From Lucinisca nassula (lineage: Eukaryota > Mollusca > Bivalvia > Lucinida > Lucinidae): 64,000 nt of DNA. The translations under genes and the position numbers were made by a program. The stretch spans positions 166,375,406-166,439,405 of the forward strand of contig OY757011.1 of the NCBI GenBank assembly GCA_963580285.1, written 5' to 3'. The notes under the pieces are model-generated. The model did no database searches. It worked only from the letters and a program-made list of their open reading frames with translations, and was not told the DNA's origin. Within the stretch, counting starts at the first letter, position 1; each line of letters opens with the position of its first letter. Of the stretch, positions 54,858 through 64,000 are shown piece by piece.

Positions 54858-55755
54858 CTAGAATCGCGCAGTCGATGGCACGCCATCGCATATCCCCACG
54901 CTTTTTTAAAGATACGCCACTATATAAGTTCTCAATTGCAACTCCCACCCAATCTTAAGATCAAAATTCCGAAAGTGTCATGCACTCCTCAGACCAAAGA
55001 CCTATCAGTTCCCAAAGTTTCATGTTTCTATCTGAAATGGCGTAGGAGGAGTTATCCGGTAATCGTTAAAAAGGGGGTTATGGGGTGAAAATCCAAGTTT
55101 TTGACCTCTGGTGACCTCAAACCTGACCCTAGTGGTCAAATTTTGATTGTTATTTATTATACTCATTATGCCGTTAGATTTGATATGTCACACGACCAGG
55201 TTCTGAAAACTTTGATTTTTTACCCCCGGGGCACCCCACCCCCTGGCCTGGCCCCTAGGGGTAGGATCAAAACTCCGAAAGTGTCATGCACTCCTCAGAC
55301 CAAAGACCTATCAGTTCCCAAAGTTTCATGTTTCTATCTGAAACAACGTAGGAGGAGTTATCCAGTAATCGTTAAAAAGGGGGTTATGGGTGTGAAAATC
55401 CAAGTTTTTGACCTCTGGTGACCTCAAACCTGACCCTAGGGGTCAAATTTTGATTGTTATGTATTCTACTCGATATGCCGTTCGATTTGATATGTCACAC
55501 GACCAGGTTCTGAAAACTTTGATTTTTTACCCCTGGGGCACCACACCCCCTGGCCTGGCCCCCAGGGGTAGGATCAAAATTCCGAAAGTGTCATGCACTC
55601 CTCAGACCAAAGACCTATCAGTTCCCAAAGTTTTAAGTTTCTAGCTGTAAAAGTGTGGGAGGAGTTGTCCGGTAAGACGGACGGACGAACATACGTACGG
55701 AAGACGGAGACAATTACAATATCCCCACTTTTTCTTCGAAAAGCGTGGGGATAAA
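54858..55755 (-). mobile_element. Helentron-like element (reverse) with three ~306-bp units
   Basis: Read on the minus strand it begins TTTATCCCCACGC with a hairpin and a TCCGTCCGTC run. It carries units with CCGAAAGTGTCATGCACTCC (+ strand) at 54969, 55275 and 55582. It ends with the inverted GCGTGGGGATA, a hairpin CGATGGCGTGCCATCG and CTAG before TT. Same plan as the elements at 5821 and 50855, with different sequence inside. Confidence 0.65.
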
Positions 55756-56099
55756 AATAAGATGTCCGCTCCAAAGGGGAGCGGGTACATAATATCTCAC
55801 TTTTGCGTCATCTACCCTTAAAACATTAAATGCGTATTTGGTTTGGCTGCAATTCTGTTATTATTGAAACATTTGGATAAAGCTTCATAGCTAAATTGTC
55901 TAAATTACCATATTTGCCATATGTATTGGGACAGGCCTGAGCAAACAGTGCAGACCCAGATATAGCAATCTTTGGACACAAAATCCTTCAGTGTATTGCA
56001 CTTGCTCAAATTTTAGAACAAGTTTGGTAAGGAGTTGAGGTGTCTGAATACTTAGGGCAAAAATGGTATGCAGCATATAGATGCTCAGTGTTGCTACCA

Positions 56100-56390
56100 G
56101 AGGCCCAGTTGTTCAAAACCCTGGAAGTTTAACAAACTTGTTAGCAAAACAGCAAACAGAGCCCAGTTGTTCAAAGCCCCATTAGCTTAAACATGTTAGT
56201 GATTCTGTTGTAGCTAGTACAATATTTAGTACTGTAGTATTTTGCTGAAAAAAACAACAACATGAATAGCAAAGTCACATTTTTTCATCAAAAATACATT
56301 GTTCACTTAGGTTGTTTGGGGTGGGGTTACCATCAATTTTAATGTTATGTTAACCAATGCCTTTGCTAGTTTTGAACAACTGGACCCTGA
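56100..56390 (+). mobile_element. Family IV MITE, degraded
   Basis: GGCCCAGTTGTTCAAAACCC twice near the left end (~56103 and 56161), right end TAGTTTTGAACAACTGGACC. The left arm is duplicated. Confidence 0.55.
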
Positions 56391-56497
56391 TTTTGACCAA
56401 CCTGAGCTTACAGGAGGGTTAGCATTGCCATAGCAACTGAAGTAGCAGACTACATCATGCAGTGATGCTTTAACCCTTTCAGCCCTGAGTTTCCATA

Positions 56498-57021
56498 CAG
56501 TCGAACTTCAATGCCTCGAACACCTTTCGGACCATGAAAACCTGTTTGAGACAGGGTAGTTCGAGACACTGAGGGTTACTACCAGGAGACATAACGACAT
56601 ACTTTAGGACATATTTTCGGTGTTCTGTAATGAAAAAATAGAAGCCTCTGTGGTGCAGTGGTTATGCTACTCGCCTTGTAAACCAGGGATCGCAGGACCG
56701 ATCCCAGGCTTCTCCAGACTTTCAGATGAGTCTTTAAACCGAGGACCCATCTCCGTATGACCTTAGCTGTTAGTTGGACGTAAAACTAAAACTCACTCTG
56801 TAATGAAAACTGTATGTTGTGTGTACTCATTAGAATCGCCTCATCGAGGCGATTCTAATGAGTACACACAGCATACATTTGCAAGATAAAAGACGAAAAT
56901 ATTCTCAATCTTACCCTCCCTATTCCTTATGTAGAGAAATTTTATAGGGACTCAAGAACGGGATCGACTCAGCCATGGTTAACGAGCCATCGGTGTTCGA
57001 GCCATCGAAGTTCTACTGTAT
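56498..57021. mobile_element. TIR element (GTCGAACTTCAATGCC type), copy 1
   Basis: Left ACAGTCGAACTTCAATGCCT and right GCCATCGAAGTTCTACTGTA pair imperfectly. It holds a SINE-B (56642-56800) and a 30-bp-arm palindrome (56811-56875: GTACTCATTAGAATCGCCTC and its inverse). Confidence 0.65.
56642..56800 (+). mobile_element. SINE-B nested in TIR element copy 1
   Basis: GCCTCTGTGGTGCAGTGGTT, B-box GGACCGATCCC; GACCTTAGCTGTTAGTTGGA; ends AAACTCACTC. Flanked by TGTAATGAAAA on both sides (before 56642 and near 56800), a likely target duplication. Confidence 0.8.
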
Positions 57022-57424
57022 TAAAACTCTTCTATCATTGAACTTGGACATGTTCATTCTTGTAAATCAGGTCAAAATCATTAACACAATTGCTGATCTT
57101 GATGAGATGGTCTCATCTGGATCCACACTTTGCATAGGAATCTGTACTGGTCTTCAGGGTTGAAAGGGTTAGTCTCCCTTTTTCATACCCTTTTAATTTT
57201 GACTAACTTATTTAGCATGTTGGACATATTTGGAGGCAAACATTTTCATTTTTGTGCTTGTGACAAAACATGTTTGGTTCTAAGATTGTTTTATATTCTG
57301 GTATTAATGACAGCAAAGCCCATTGCATTTTTTGGTTCAGTGAACTTGATATCTACACATGTAGTTAAGATCAGTGAGGATTGCATAATTAACATTTGAA
57401 AAAGTTAACACAAATTGTACATTC

Positions 57425-57695
57425 CTGCCCATCGGGATTGAAAAAATAGATTTTGCTGCATGGTGTTTCTGCGCAGAGCTGAAACTGACTGGACATGAGT
57501 ACTGGTAAATCGCTTGGAAGGCAGTCGTGGGAGTTGGACCGTCTCTGCATATATACCCTAGCAGCTTCTTTGGGCGGTAGCGCTTGAGATTTCATTTGAG
57601 CTCAATGTCGGCTAAAAGTCACACAAAATGAGAAGCAATGTCGCCAAAATGACCTAAATAGTGTTGAAAGGTGCATAAAACCTCAACACAAACAA
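57425..57695 (+). mobile_element. SINE-A, diverged
   Basis: CTGCCCATCGGGATTGAAAA, GAGCTGAAACTGACTGGACA; tail CATAAAACCTCAACAC. Clearly older than the other copies. Confidence 0.6.
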
Positions 57696-57707
57696 TACAA
57701 ATAGAAA

Positions 57708-58145
57708 AAATTGTACTGTATGTAAATATGCTTGACACAAGAAAATCTCAAATATTTTATCTACACTCAAATTTAATGGCCTGAACACCTTTGACGGCCA
57801 CTGCCCATCGGGGCCTGAACAAATAGATGGGCTGCAAAATTGGAAGCAACATTAAAAACGACCTATAAAGTGTTTACGGGGACATTAAACCTCCAATCAA
57901 ACAAATATTGGTATATATATGATTATATGAATATTTGTTCAAGCTCATGAAGGGATATTCTGTAAATTAAAGTATGTTGTGTGTACTCATTAGAATCGCC
58001 TCCTTGAGGCGATTCTAATAAGTACACACAACATACATTTTCACAATATAACAAGAAAAACTCTTCCTTAATTATCTTAAATAGAGATAAAGAGCATTCT
58101 GTAAGGACTCAAGATTGAGTTTGAATTAGCCACGGTTATATATGC
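57708..58145. mobile_element. TIR element, copy 2, with SINE-A remnant
   Basis: GGCCTGAACACCTTTGACGG on the left and AAGGACTCAAGATTGAGTTT on the right. It carries the same internal palindrome (57976-58036) as copy 1 and an internally deleted SINE-A (57799-57905). Confidence 0.55.
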
Positions 58146-58624
58146 TTACGAAATGTTTAAAAATAGCAATTTTTTTTGTCTCCTAGGTTGATTACCACTT
58201 GTTCACTAAAATTAACACTCACATATTGTTTACTTCATATATCATTGTGATCGTCAAAAGCATGAAGAATTATTTTTGTTTCTTCCACAGTTACCGAAAA
58301 ATGATTTTTTTTGTATGTGCATGATTTTGCATGCATATCATAAGAATAACCAGATGAGTTACTTTAAAAATCAACATTTTTATAATAGTAAAATGCAAAG
58401 AATATCAGTGGCCAAAAAAATAGGAAGAAAGAAAAACGAAATTATCAAGTTTAACATAGATCTTTCCCCTGAAGTTACCAAATTCTGCAGTCTTGTTGTC
58501 AGAATAGCCAAAGATCTAGCGATACCTTTTTTGGGCAGCAGTGGCCCAGATACAGATTGGTCTGAGGTTATACTCTGCAATTTTGCCAGAAAACATGTCA
58601 ACCCCTGTCCTGTTAAACTGTGAT

Positions 58625-58775
58625 AGCTCTACCTTTGCAGACAGTGTAGATCCAGATCAGATGACTTCTGAGGCACTGTTTGTCATACAATTTGCAAATT
58701 TGAATGAAAATGTCAAGTTATTTGATTGGTTGATAGTCAGAAATGGATGTGACATAATTAATTTATTCAGCAGAA
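58625..58775 (-). mobile_element. Family II MITE, partial
   Basis: AGTGTAGATCCAGATCAGAT then a shortened right half, ATTTGATTGGTTGATAGTCA and TAATTTATTCAGCAG. The second half of the core is deleted. Confidence 0.55.
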
Positions 58776-58804
58776 GGATGAAGACACAGTGTGTCTGCTG
58801 ATAC

Positions 58805-59722
58805 AGCTGAAACTGTATTTACCTAAACACCTCTGGGACCATGAAATTATGTTCTAGACATGGGTACTATTGAGTAGATGAGCCACTTTTGTGCTAGGCA
58901 GGGGTAGATGAGCCACTTTTGTTCTAGGCATGGATAGATGAACCACTTCTGTTCTAGACATAGGTAGATGAGCCACTTGTTCTAGGCATGGGTAGATGAG
59001 CCACTTTTGTTTTAGATAGGGATAGATGAATCTACCCCACTTTAGTTCTAGGCAAGGGTAGATGCGCCGCTTTTGTTCAAGGCAGGGGCAGATGAGCCAC
59101 TTTTGTTCTAGGCAGGGGTAGATGAGCCACTTTTGTTCTAAATAGGGGTAGATAAGTCACTTTTGTTCTAGGCATGGGTAGATGAGCCACTTTTGTTCTA
59201 GATAGGGATAGATGAGCCACTTTTGTTCTAGATAGGGGTAGATGAGCCACTTTAGTTCCAGGCAAGGGTAGATGAGCCATTTTTGTTCTAGGCAGGGGTA
59301 GATGAGCCCTTTTTGTTCTAGGCAGGGGTGGATGAGCCACTTTTGTTATAGGCAGAGGTAGATGAGCCACTTTTGTTCTAGATAGGGTAGATGGACCACT
59401 TTTGTTCTAGGCAGGGATAGATGAGCCACTTTTTTCTAGGCAGGGGTAGATGAGCCATTTTTGTTCTAGATAGGGGTAGATGGGCCACTTTTGTTCTAGG
59501 CAGGGGTAGCAGGGGTAGATGAGCCACTGAGGGTTAATCATAACACTAGATAAGGAGCCATATTGGCTTCATTGAGGCAATTCTATTGAGAACACACAAC
59601 ATGCCTTTTCAAATGAAATGGAAAAAACTTTGTTTTTATTTCCTAAGAACTAAAGAATGAGTTTTAATTTACCATAGTTGATGAGCCATCAGGCCTCAGG
59701 CCATAGAAGTTTCACTTTATTT
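58805..59722. mobile_element. TIR element, copy 3, expanded by a minisatellite
   Basis: The left side has ACACCTCTGGGACCATGAAA (copy 1: ACACCTTTCGGACCATGAAA). The right side has TTGATGAGCCATCAGG and CATAGAAGTTTCACTTTA. Between them is the 30-bp repeat array. Confidence 0.6.
58860..59528 (+). repeat. 30-bp minisatellite, ~22 units
   Basis: The unit reads GGTAGATGAGCCACTTTTGT then TCTAGGCAGG, with variants (TCTAGATAGG, TCTAGGCATG). Open frames across it on either strand are repeat artefacts. Confidence 0.9.
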
Positions 59723-60096
59723 TGATTTAAAAAAATCAGAACAGATATACAGTGAATCTTCAATGGGTCAAACATTGTTTGTTTACCTTGGCTGATTCAG
59801 ACTTGTTCCTTAGTCCCCAAGGAATTCTTCCTGTAGGTCCTTGATAGGAAATAGTAAGATAGAGTAGTAAGGCATAAAATTTAGGAAGGTATTTCATTGT
59901 GAAAAAGGTATGTTGCCATGATTCTAATGAGTATACACAGCATACCTTTATTTTATAGAAGCATAATGCCTCCTTGCATGGCTGTATGAATGACTCATTG
60001 TGGCGCAAACTAATTTTCATGGTCCCAAAAATGTTCCTAGCCAAAGAAGTTTTTTTTTTTACTGTACTATAAACATGTACCGTACTATGAACATGT

Positions 60097-60395
60097 CGGC
60101 CCCCGCCCATCGGGGCTTGAAGAAATATATGGGATGCATGATTCTTCCACACAGAGCTGAATCCGACCCGCACACGAGTACTGGAAAACCGCTTAGAGGA
60201 TCTAAGCCTGCCCAGGCAAAGCGGTGCGCACGAGTCTGACCGTCCATGCTTATAAATCCTATTGGGTTCATTGGCCACAGGGCTTGAGATGTCATTTCAT
60301 CTCAGTGTCGGGTAAAAGTCCCACAAAATTGGAAGCAACGTCTCTAAAAAGCCCTTTACACTGTTGACGGGGACATTAAACCTCAAATCAAACAA
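60097..60395 (+). mobile_element. SINE-A with 13-bp TSD
   Basis: ACTATGAACATGT at 60084-60096 and 60396-60408. Start CGGCCCCCGCCCATCGGGGC, tail GACATTAAACCTCAAATC. It ends ~55 bp before the exon L acceptor. Confidence 0.88.
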
Positions 60396-60463
60396 ACTAT
60401 GAACATGTATCAGTTAGCATTATCCTGTATAGACTTGTTCTAGCAAATTACTCCTTATTTTAG

Positions 60464-60583
60464 ATCCCTCCTTCCACCAGCGGGCCAGAAGTCCGAGCCC
60501 AGAGACAACCTCACCCAGGAAAGACTCGGAACACCACAGCCGAGAGTCCCACAGGCGGAGCAGTAGACATCTGAGTGCAAAAG
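60464..60583 (+). CDS. MPRIP: MPRIP-like gene, exon L (Ser/Pro/Arg-rich)
   Basis: The exon is 120 nt, phase 1 in and phase 1 out, with acceptor TTATTTTAG and donor GTATAC. The frame is fixed by exons K and M and reads PSFHQRARSPSPETTSPRKD, then a His/Arg/Ser-rich run ending RHLSAK (residues 1837-1876). It is basic, probably disordered and phosphorylatable (SPSP, TSPRK). The other frames do not join K and M. Confidence 0.82.
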
Positions 60584-61820
60584 GTATACAAGACTGTTAA
60601 CATTGGTAGATTGTGACACATGTAGCTCCAGATCAGGAGGGGTAAAGATAATTAAGGGATAATTTTCTTTTCTTTTTTTTTTCTTAGAAACATATGTTGT
60701 GGGGGGATTCGTTGGAATCGGATCATGAGGCAACTCTAGCAAAAATCTACATCATTTAGAAACATATGTTACGGGTATACTTGTTAGAATCACCACAATG
60801 AGGGGTTTCTATCAATTAACCGCTTGAGTGAGGAAGAAGTGGTGTCTATATTTTGGCATCAATATCGACTTAACCCTTTGATCCTCTGAGTATTTGAAAC
60901 TGACTATTCCAACTTTAAATTTGACTCAAACGCCTTAACAAGAAGGCAAATAGGGTTTGATACTGTTGAGATGGTTGTAATGATCCTAAGTATTGGGACA
61001 GATAGGCCTAAGCAAACACTGCAGACCAAATCAGACTGCTCCTGAAGGAGTAGTCTGATCAGGGTCTACACTTTTTGCCTTTCCGTCTGCACCTTCTTGA
61101 CTTATTGTTGGATTGTGAAACGAATTTGTAAAAATTTTAGGAACATTTACAGCAAGTCCTCATTGTGTTGTTTCACATATGTATATGTGCTGTTCTACAG
61201 GGTTGAAAGGGTTAGCAGTCGGGCAAAGGTAACTGGGGATGCTTTTATGTCTTCTATTTCATCCTTCTCCCTTTCTCCACTCTCTTTTCCCTCCTTTTCT
61301 ATCTTCCTTTTGTCCATTTTCTTCCTTTCTCTAGGAGAACACATTAGGGTTGATATGTTGTAAAGCCCAAGCTTATCAACAATTACATGAATAATTGCAG
61401 TACTGTTTTATACTACAGCCAACCCTCTTTATACTGACATTTGTTATAACGGCAAAACTCGTTATAACCGCAATTTCAATGGAATGAATTCTTAGCTCAA
61501 GGCTTAGCCTCGATTCCGAGCTACTTGGGCTTCTCTCGGGTTGGAAATGCCAAAATTGAATCAATAGTCATGAAAGATTCTTGTAATTAAATACTCCAAA
61601 AAACAAATGTTATAGATATTTGTTAGAATTGCCTCACTGAGGCAATTCTTACAAATGTCTATAACATTTGTTTCATGGAATGATTATGTGGAAAAGACCT
61701 TTTATAATCTATCATACTCCTAACTGGGATTCTTTAATATGGCAAATTCATTATAACGGCACAATAATAGGGAACAAATACTGTCGTTATAACGCGGGTC
61801 CTCTGTACCTTCTTTTACAG
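60584..61820 (+). other. Intron L-M
   Basis: It contains degraded hairpin pieces (60688-60815), reverse family III (60975-61165), a pyrimidine-rich SINE-like tail (61200-61375), and a MITE-like block (61420-61810) with GTTATAACG motifs at both ends around a palindrome at 61607-61672. Confidence 0.5.
60975..61165 (-). mobile_element. Family III palindromic MITE
   Basis: GTAATGATCCTAAGTATTGG, core with a CTGCTCCTGAAGGAGTAG centre, then TTTGTAAAAATTTTAGGAAC and TTTACAGCAAGTCCTC. Confidence 0.7.
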
Positions 61821-61966
61821 ATCTGAAGAGGTCAAAGAGCAGTCCAGTCCTACCCTATGTGTTTGAAGCTAAGGCTGGTGCTGCTGGTGCCCGATCTGGT
61901 GGAGCTGCAGCTGGTGTCAGTCGCAGGGAGTCAGGAAAATATTCCAAGTCACAAAAGAAACACTGA
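61821..61966 (+). CDS. MPRIP: MPRIP-like gene, terminal exon M with stop
   Basis: The coding part is 146 nt, phase 1 in, with acceptor TTCTTTTACAG, ending in TGA at 61964-61966. It reads DLKRSKSSPVLPYVFEAKAG, then an Ala/Gly-rich run, then KSQKKH-stop (residues 1877-1924). LKRSKSSP corresponds to the family motif MKSKSNP near the vertebrate C-terminus. The vertebrate tail after that motif is different and longer. Confidence 0.87.
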
Positions 61967-62594
61967 GTCGGCAGCTTTGAGGTGTTCATACACCAAATTT
62001 ACCCTAAAATTTGGTCGTCACATGGCATGGAAAATCTGCACTTTCCGGTAGAGGGTCAGAATTGATATTAGACTAGACTGAGCAATGCCACAGTTAAACT
62101 AACAAAATGACACATGGAGAACCTCTCTTGAATCAGCATTTGAAAACAATACTTATACAACGTTTATGAATAGCACACAAAATGGTAACTGGTTATGATG
62201 TGATTTTATTTTTCTTGCAGAAGACTGACAACCTTTTAGAGAAAATATTTTTTTGAAAGACTGCATCATTTTGTGTGATATACATCACTTGTACATCACA
62301 ATATCAGTTTTGTTCAGTACCTACATTTCTTTTTAACTCTTATACTGCTGAACATGAGAAACCCTAACTTAGCAAACACTGTAGATCTAGATAAGATGGC
62401 TTCTAATCAGGATCTACATGGTTTGTTATTAAGTTTGTGAATTTGAACAAATTGATGATATCAAGTAATTTTATTAGTTGATGAGTCAGAAATTGGTGCG
62501 GCAAAATAAATTATTTAGTACGATAAGAGTTAAGAATACATTATTGATACGTATATCAATGTTAGAATTTCTATTTTGAAGGGATTGTAATAAA
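61967..62594 (+). other. 3' UTR of the MPRIP-like gene with candidate poly(A) signal
   Basis: The UTR runs from the stop codon to the first well-placed AATAAA (62589-62594). A degraded copy of the family II palindromic MITE (62335-62533) lies inside it. If this signal is used, that inverted repeat is in the mature mRNA. A second AATAAA lies at 63458. Confidence 0.5.
62335..62533 (-). mobile_element. Family II MITE, eroded, in the 3' UTR
   Basis: TTAACTCTTATACTGCTGAA to TAGTACGATAAGAGTTAA: the ends still pair. The core is shortened (GTAGATCTAGATAAGATGGC / ATCAGGATCTAC). Confidence 0.7.
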
Positions 62595-62919
62595 CACCAG
62601 TCACATAGTTACAATGTACCCATGATTGGAAGAAAATCATACTAAAATTACCATTTTGTTAGTCGCCGGGCTCAGGTCAGATCAATGTCTTGTATAATAT
62701 GACAAAGAGTCTGTGATTTACATTTTACATTACTGTAAATTATTTCCGTCATATCAAGTATTTTACCTTCTCAATGCACATGCTTTGTATCTGGAAATGG
62801 CTACTTAGTGTGCCAGTTGTATATAGCTGTGACCAGATTCAAATACTTGAGCAAACCCATTGTTGCCTAGTTTCTCATAATTAACATCATAGTATAGGAT
62901 AGGAGGAGAGACTAGGATA

Positions 62920-63295
62920 GGCCCAATTGTTCAAACCCTTGCTAACTTAACAAACTCTTTACTGGTCAATATGTTGTCTGTTCTAGCAAGTAAAGTATAA
63001 AATACAGTAAAATTCCTATATTAAGACCACTTTTAAACAGTCCCGAAGGTGGTACCTTACTTGAGAACATTAGGTGTAGAAAACACAAGGAAAATAACTG
63101 TAACTGTAACTTCTTAAGCAGAATTTGTCTTTACTTTAGCAGGTCTTAATAGCCGAATTTCACTCTACATGGATATTTTGGCTAAAATATAAGTAGCAAA
63201 CATATTAATGGTGGATTGGTCAGCTTAAATGATCAAAGTTTTAATGATATATATGTTAGCTTATGACTTTGTTGACATTGAACAACTGGGCCTAG
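62920..63295 (+). mobile_element. Family IV MITE, degraded
   Basis: GCCCAATTGTTCAAACCCTT to GACATTGAACAACTGGGCC. The centre is replaced by unrelated AT-rich sequence. Confidence 0.55.
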
Positions 63296-63400
63296 ATTTC
63301 CGGTCAAGGAGCCTAGATTGCCGGTCAAGGGGCCTAGACTGCCAGTCAAGGGGCCTAGATTGCCGGTCAAGGGGCCAAGATTGCTGGTCAAGGCCTGCAC
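63290..63400 (+). repeat. 21-bp minisatellite, about five units
   Basis: Unit GCCTAGATTGCCGGTCAAGG plus G, starting at the right end (GGGCC) of the family IV element. The open frames on both strands here are repeat artefacts. Confidence 0.85.
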
Positions 63401-63875
63401 TGCTGGTAATAAATTCAAGAATTAAAAACATAAAATATTGACAACCCTTCAATTTATAATAAACCTGTCCATTATGAAGCAGAGAAAACAGTAGGCAATA
63501 ATGGGTTTAAGAGGCTACTTAACTTTATAGGCAAGTTAGATATATATTACCTACTTATTTATGACAGAAATTAAGTCTGTTTTATATGGCATATTTTATT
63601 TCATATCAGTTGATAAAATATAAATGGTTGTGTTCATAATTGAGCCTTTGTTCATGAAAAGTTAGCATATGTAACAAGCAAAGGCTATTATCAGCTTGCA
63701 CTAAAGCTGAAAATAAGTGGTCCAGTTGTTCAAAATTAATGATGTCATTTATTAAATTATTTAGTAAACTATAGCTAATATGCAATAAATATTTTTGCTG
63801 CAAAACTGTGAGTAGCTTTTCCAAGGATCCATAGATGATTCCTGCGACACATGAAAACACGCCTATATAATTTTG

Positions 63876-64000
63876 ACCCCCTTGAACCCCACTTTTATAT
63901 TGTAAAACGGGTTTACTCTGATAAACCTTATTTTCCTTGTTTCTGCTCTATAATATAGATTGTGGGTACTCATTAAAACTGCCTCAATGGTTCTAATGAG
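63876..64000. repeat. Palindromic element cut by the window end
   Basis: TTGAACCCCACTTTTATATT, then GTGGGTACTCATTAAAACTG and the beginning of the inverse arm (GGTTCTAATGAG). Related to 32750-32935. Confidence 0.55.

Larger units (their letters stand above)
52408..60463 (+). other. Intron K-L
   Basis: It contains reverse family II (52478-52689), SINE-B (52793-52930), family I (53666-53892), a poly-T and a (CA)n/poly-C tract (54222-54237, 54430-54490), a GACCTTGAAAATG-type repeat (54530-54850), a Helentron-like element (54858-55755), family IV (56100-56390), three related TIR elements (56498-57021, 57708-58145, 58805-59722), SINE-A copies (57425-57695, 57799-57905, 60097-60395) and family II (58625-58775). 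I see nothing clear in 52935-53660, 53895-54220, 57025-57420 or 58150-58620. Confidence 0.55.
62595..64000 (+). other. 3' flank of the gene
   Basis: No downstream gene is visible. It contains a family IV MITE (62920-63295) with a 21-bp minisatellite at its end (63290-63400), a truncated family IV (63718-63840), and the start of a hairpin element cut by the window edge (63876-64000). Confidence 0.5.

Noticed and set aside
58276..58623. 115-residue open frame with an acceptor-like CTTCCACAG before it
   Set aside because: Its later half looks protein-like (SPEVTKFCSLVVRIAKDLAI), but no donor joins it in frame between exons K and L and no family is recognised. Exons K and L already match in phase without it.
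59077..59370. 97-residue frame of LPLPRTK-type repeats
   Set aside because: It is a translation of the 30-bp minisatellite.
58860..59528. CRISPR-like array
   Set aside because: Units are contiguous 30-bp tandem copies without unique spacers, in a eukaryotic context.

Overview
The window is eukaryotic, repeat-rich, AT-rich DNA, most likely from a bivalve mollusc. The evidence for a mollusc is the mix of families: tRNA-derived SINEs ending in short CAAA or poly-A tails, Helentron-like elements with internal ~150-320 bp satellites, very dense palindromic MITEs, a CR1/L2/Jockey-like LINE and a mariner. The species cannot be fixed from sequence alone.

One host gene runs left to right on the + strand from at least 9428 to about 62600. 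I reconstruct 13 exons by GT-AG boundaries and matching phases. They join into 5775 nt without a frame break: 1924 codons plus stop. The product is the C-terminal part of a long coiled-coil protein. Its last eight exons match, block by block, the C-terminal coiled coil of vertebrate MPRIP (myosin phosphatase Rho-interacting protein; Drosophila outspread family), including a terminal LKRSKSSP-type motif. The N-terminal part (PH domains in the family) must lie upstream of the window. The largest exon (24879-29216) is 1446 codons long, phase 0 at both ends, and could be a cassette.

Everything else is intron or 3' flank, largely made of mobile DNA.
1-9427: 620-bp direct repeats, palindromic MITEs, SINEs and a 2.4-kb Helentron-like element inside a MITE.
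9551-24878: a dead mariner (12847-14669) carrying a SINE and an internal duplication, two satellite-bearing elements, and a long-TIR MITE just before the giant exon.
29217-39079: a hAT MITE with a perfect 8-bp target duplication, tandem MITEs, a SINE inside a SINE with both target duplications intact, and a partial duplicate of an exon.
39186-44357: a minus-strand LINE flanked by two ~435-bp direct repeats.
44479-60463: MITE-in-MITE nesting, a 260-bp palindrome, two more Helentron-like elements and a 30-bp minisatellite inside a TIR element.

The most unusual pattern is a ~55-65 bp palindrome core (CAGTGTAGACC...GGTCTACACTG type). It recurs over 20 times inside at least four MITE families whose outer arms differ, and it almost always keeps one mismatched base pair at the same position in the stem. 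All assignments rest on reading the sequence; family names come from recalled knowledge and were not searched.
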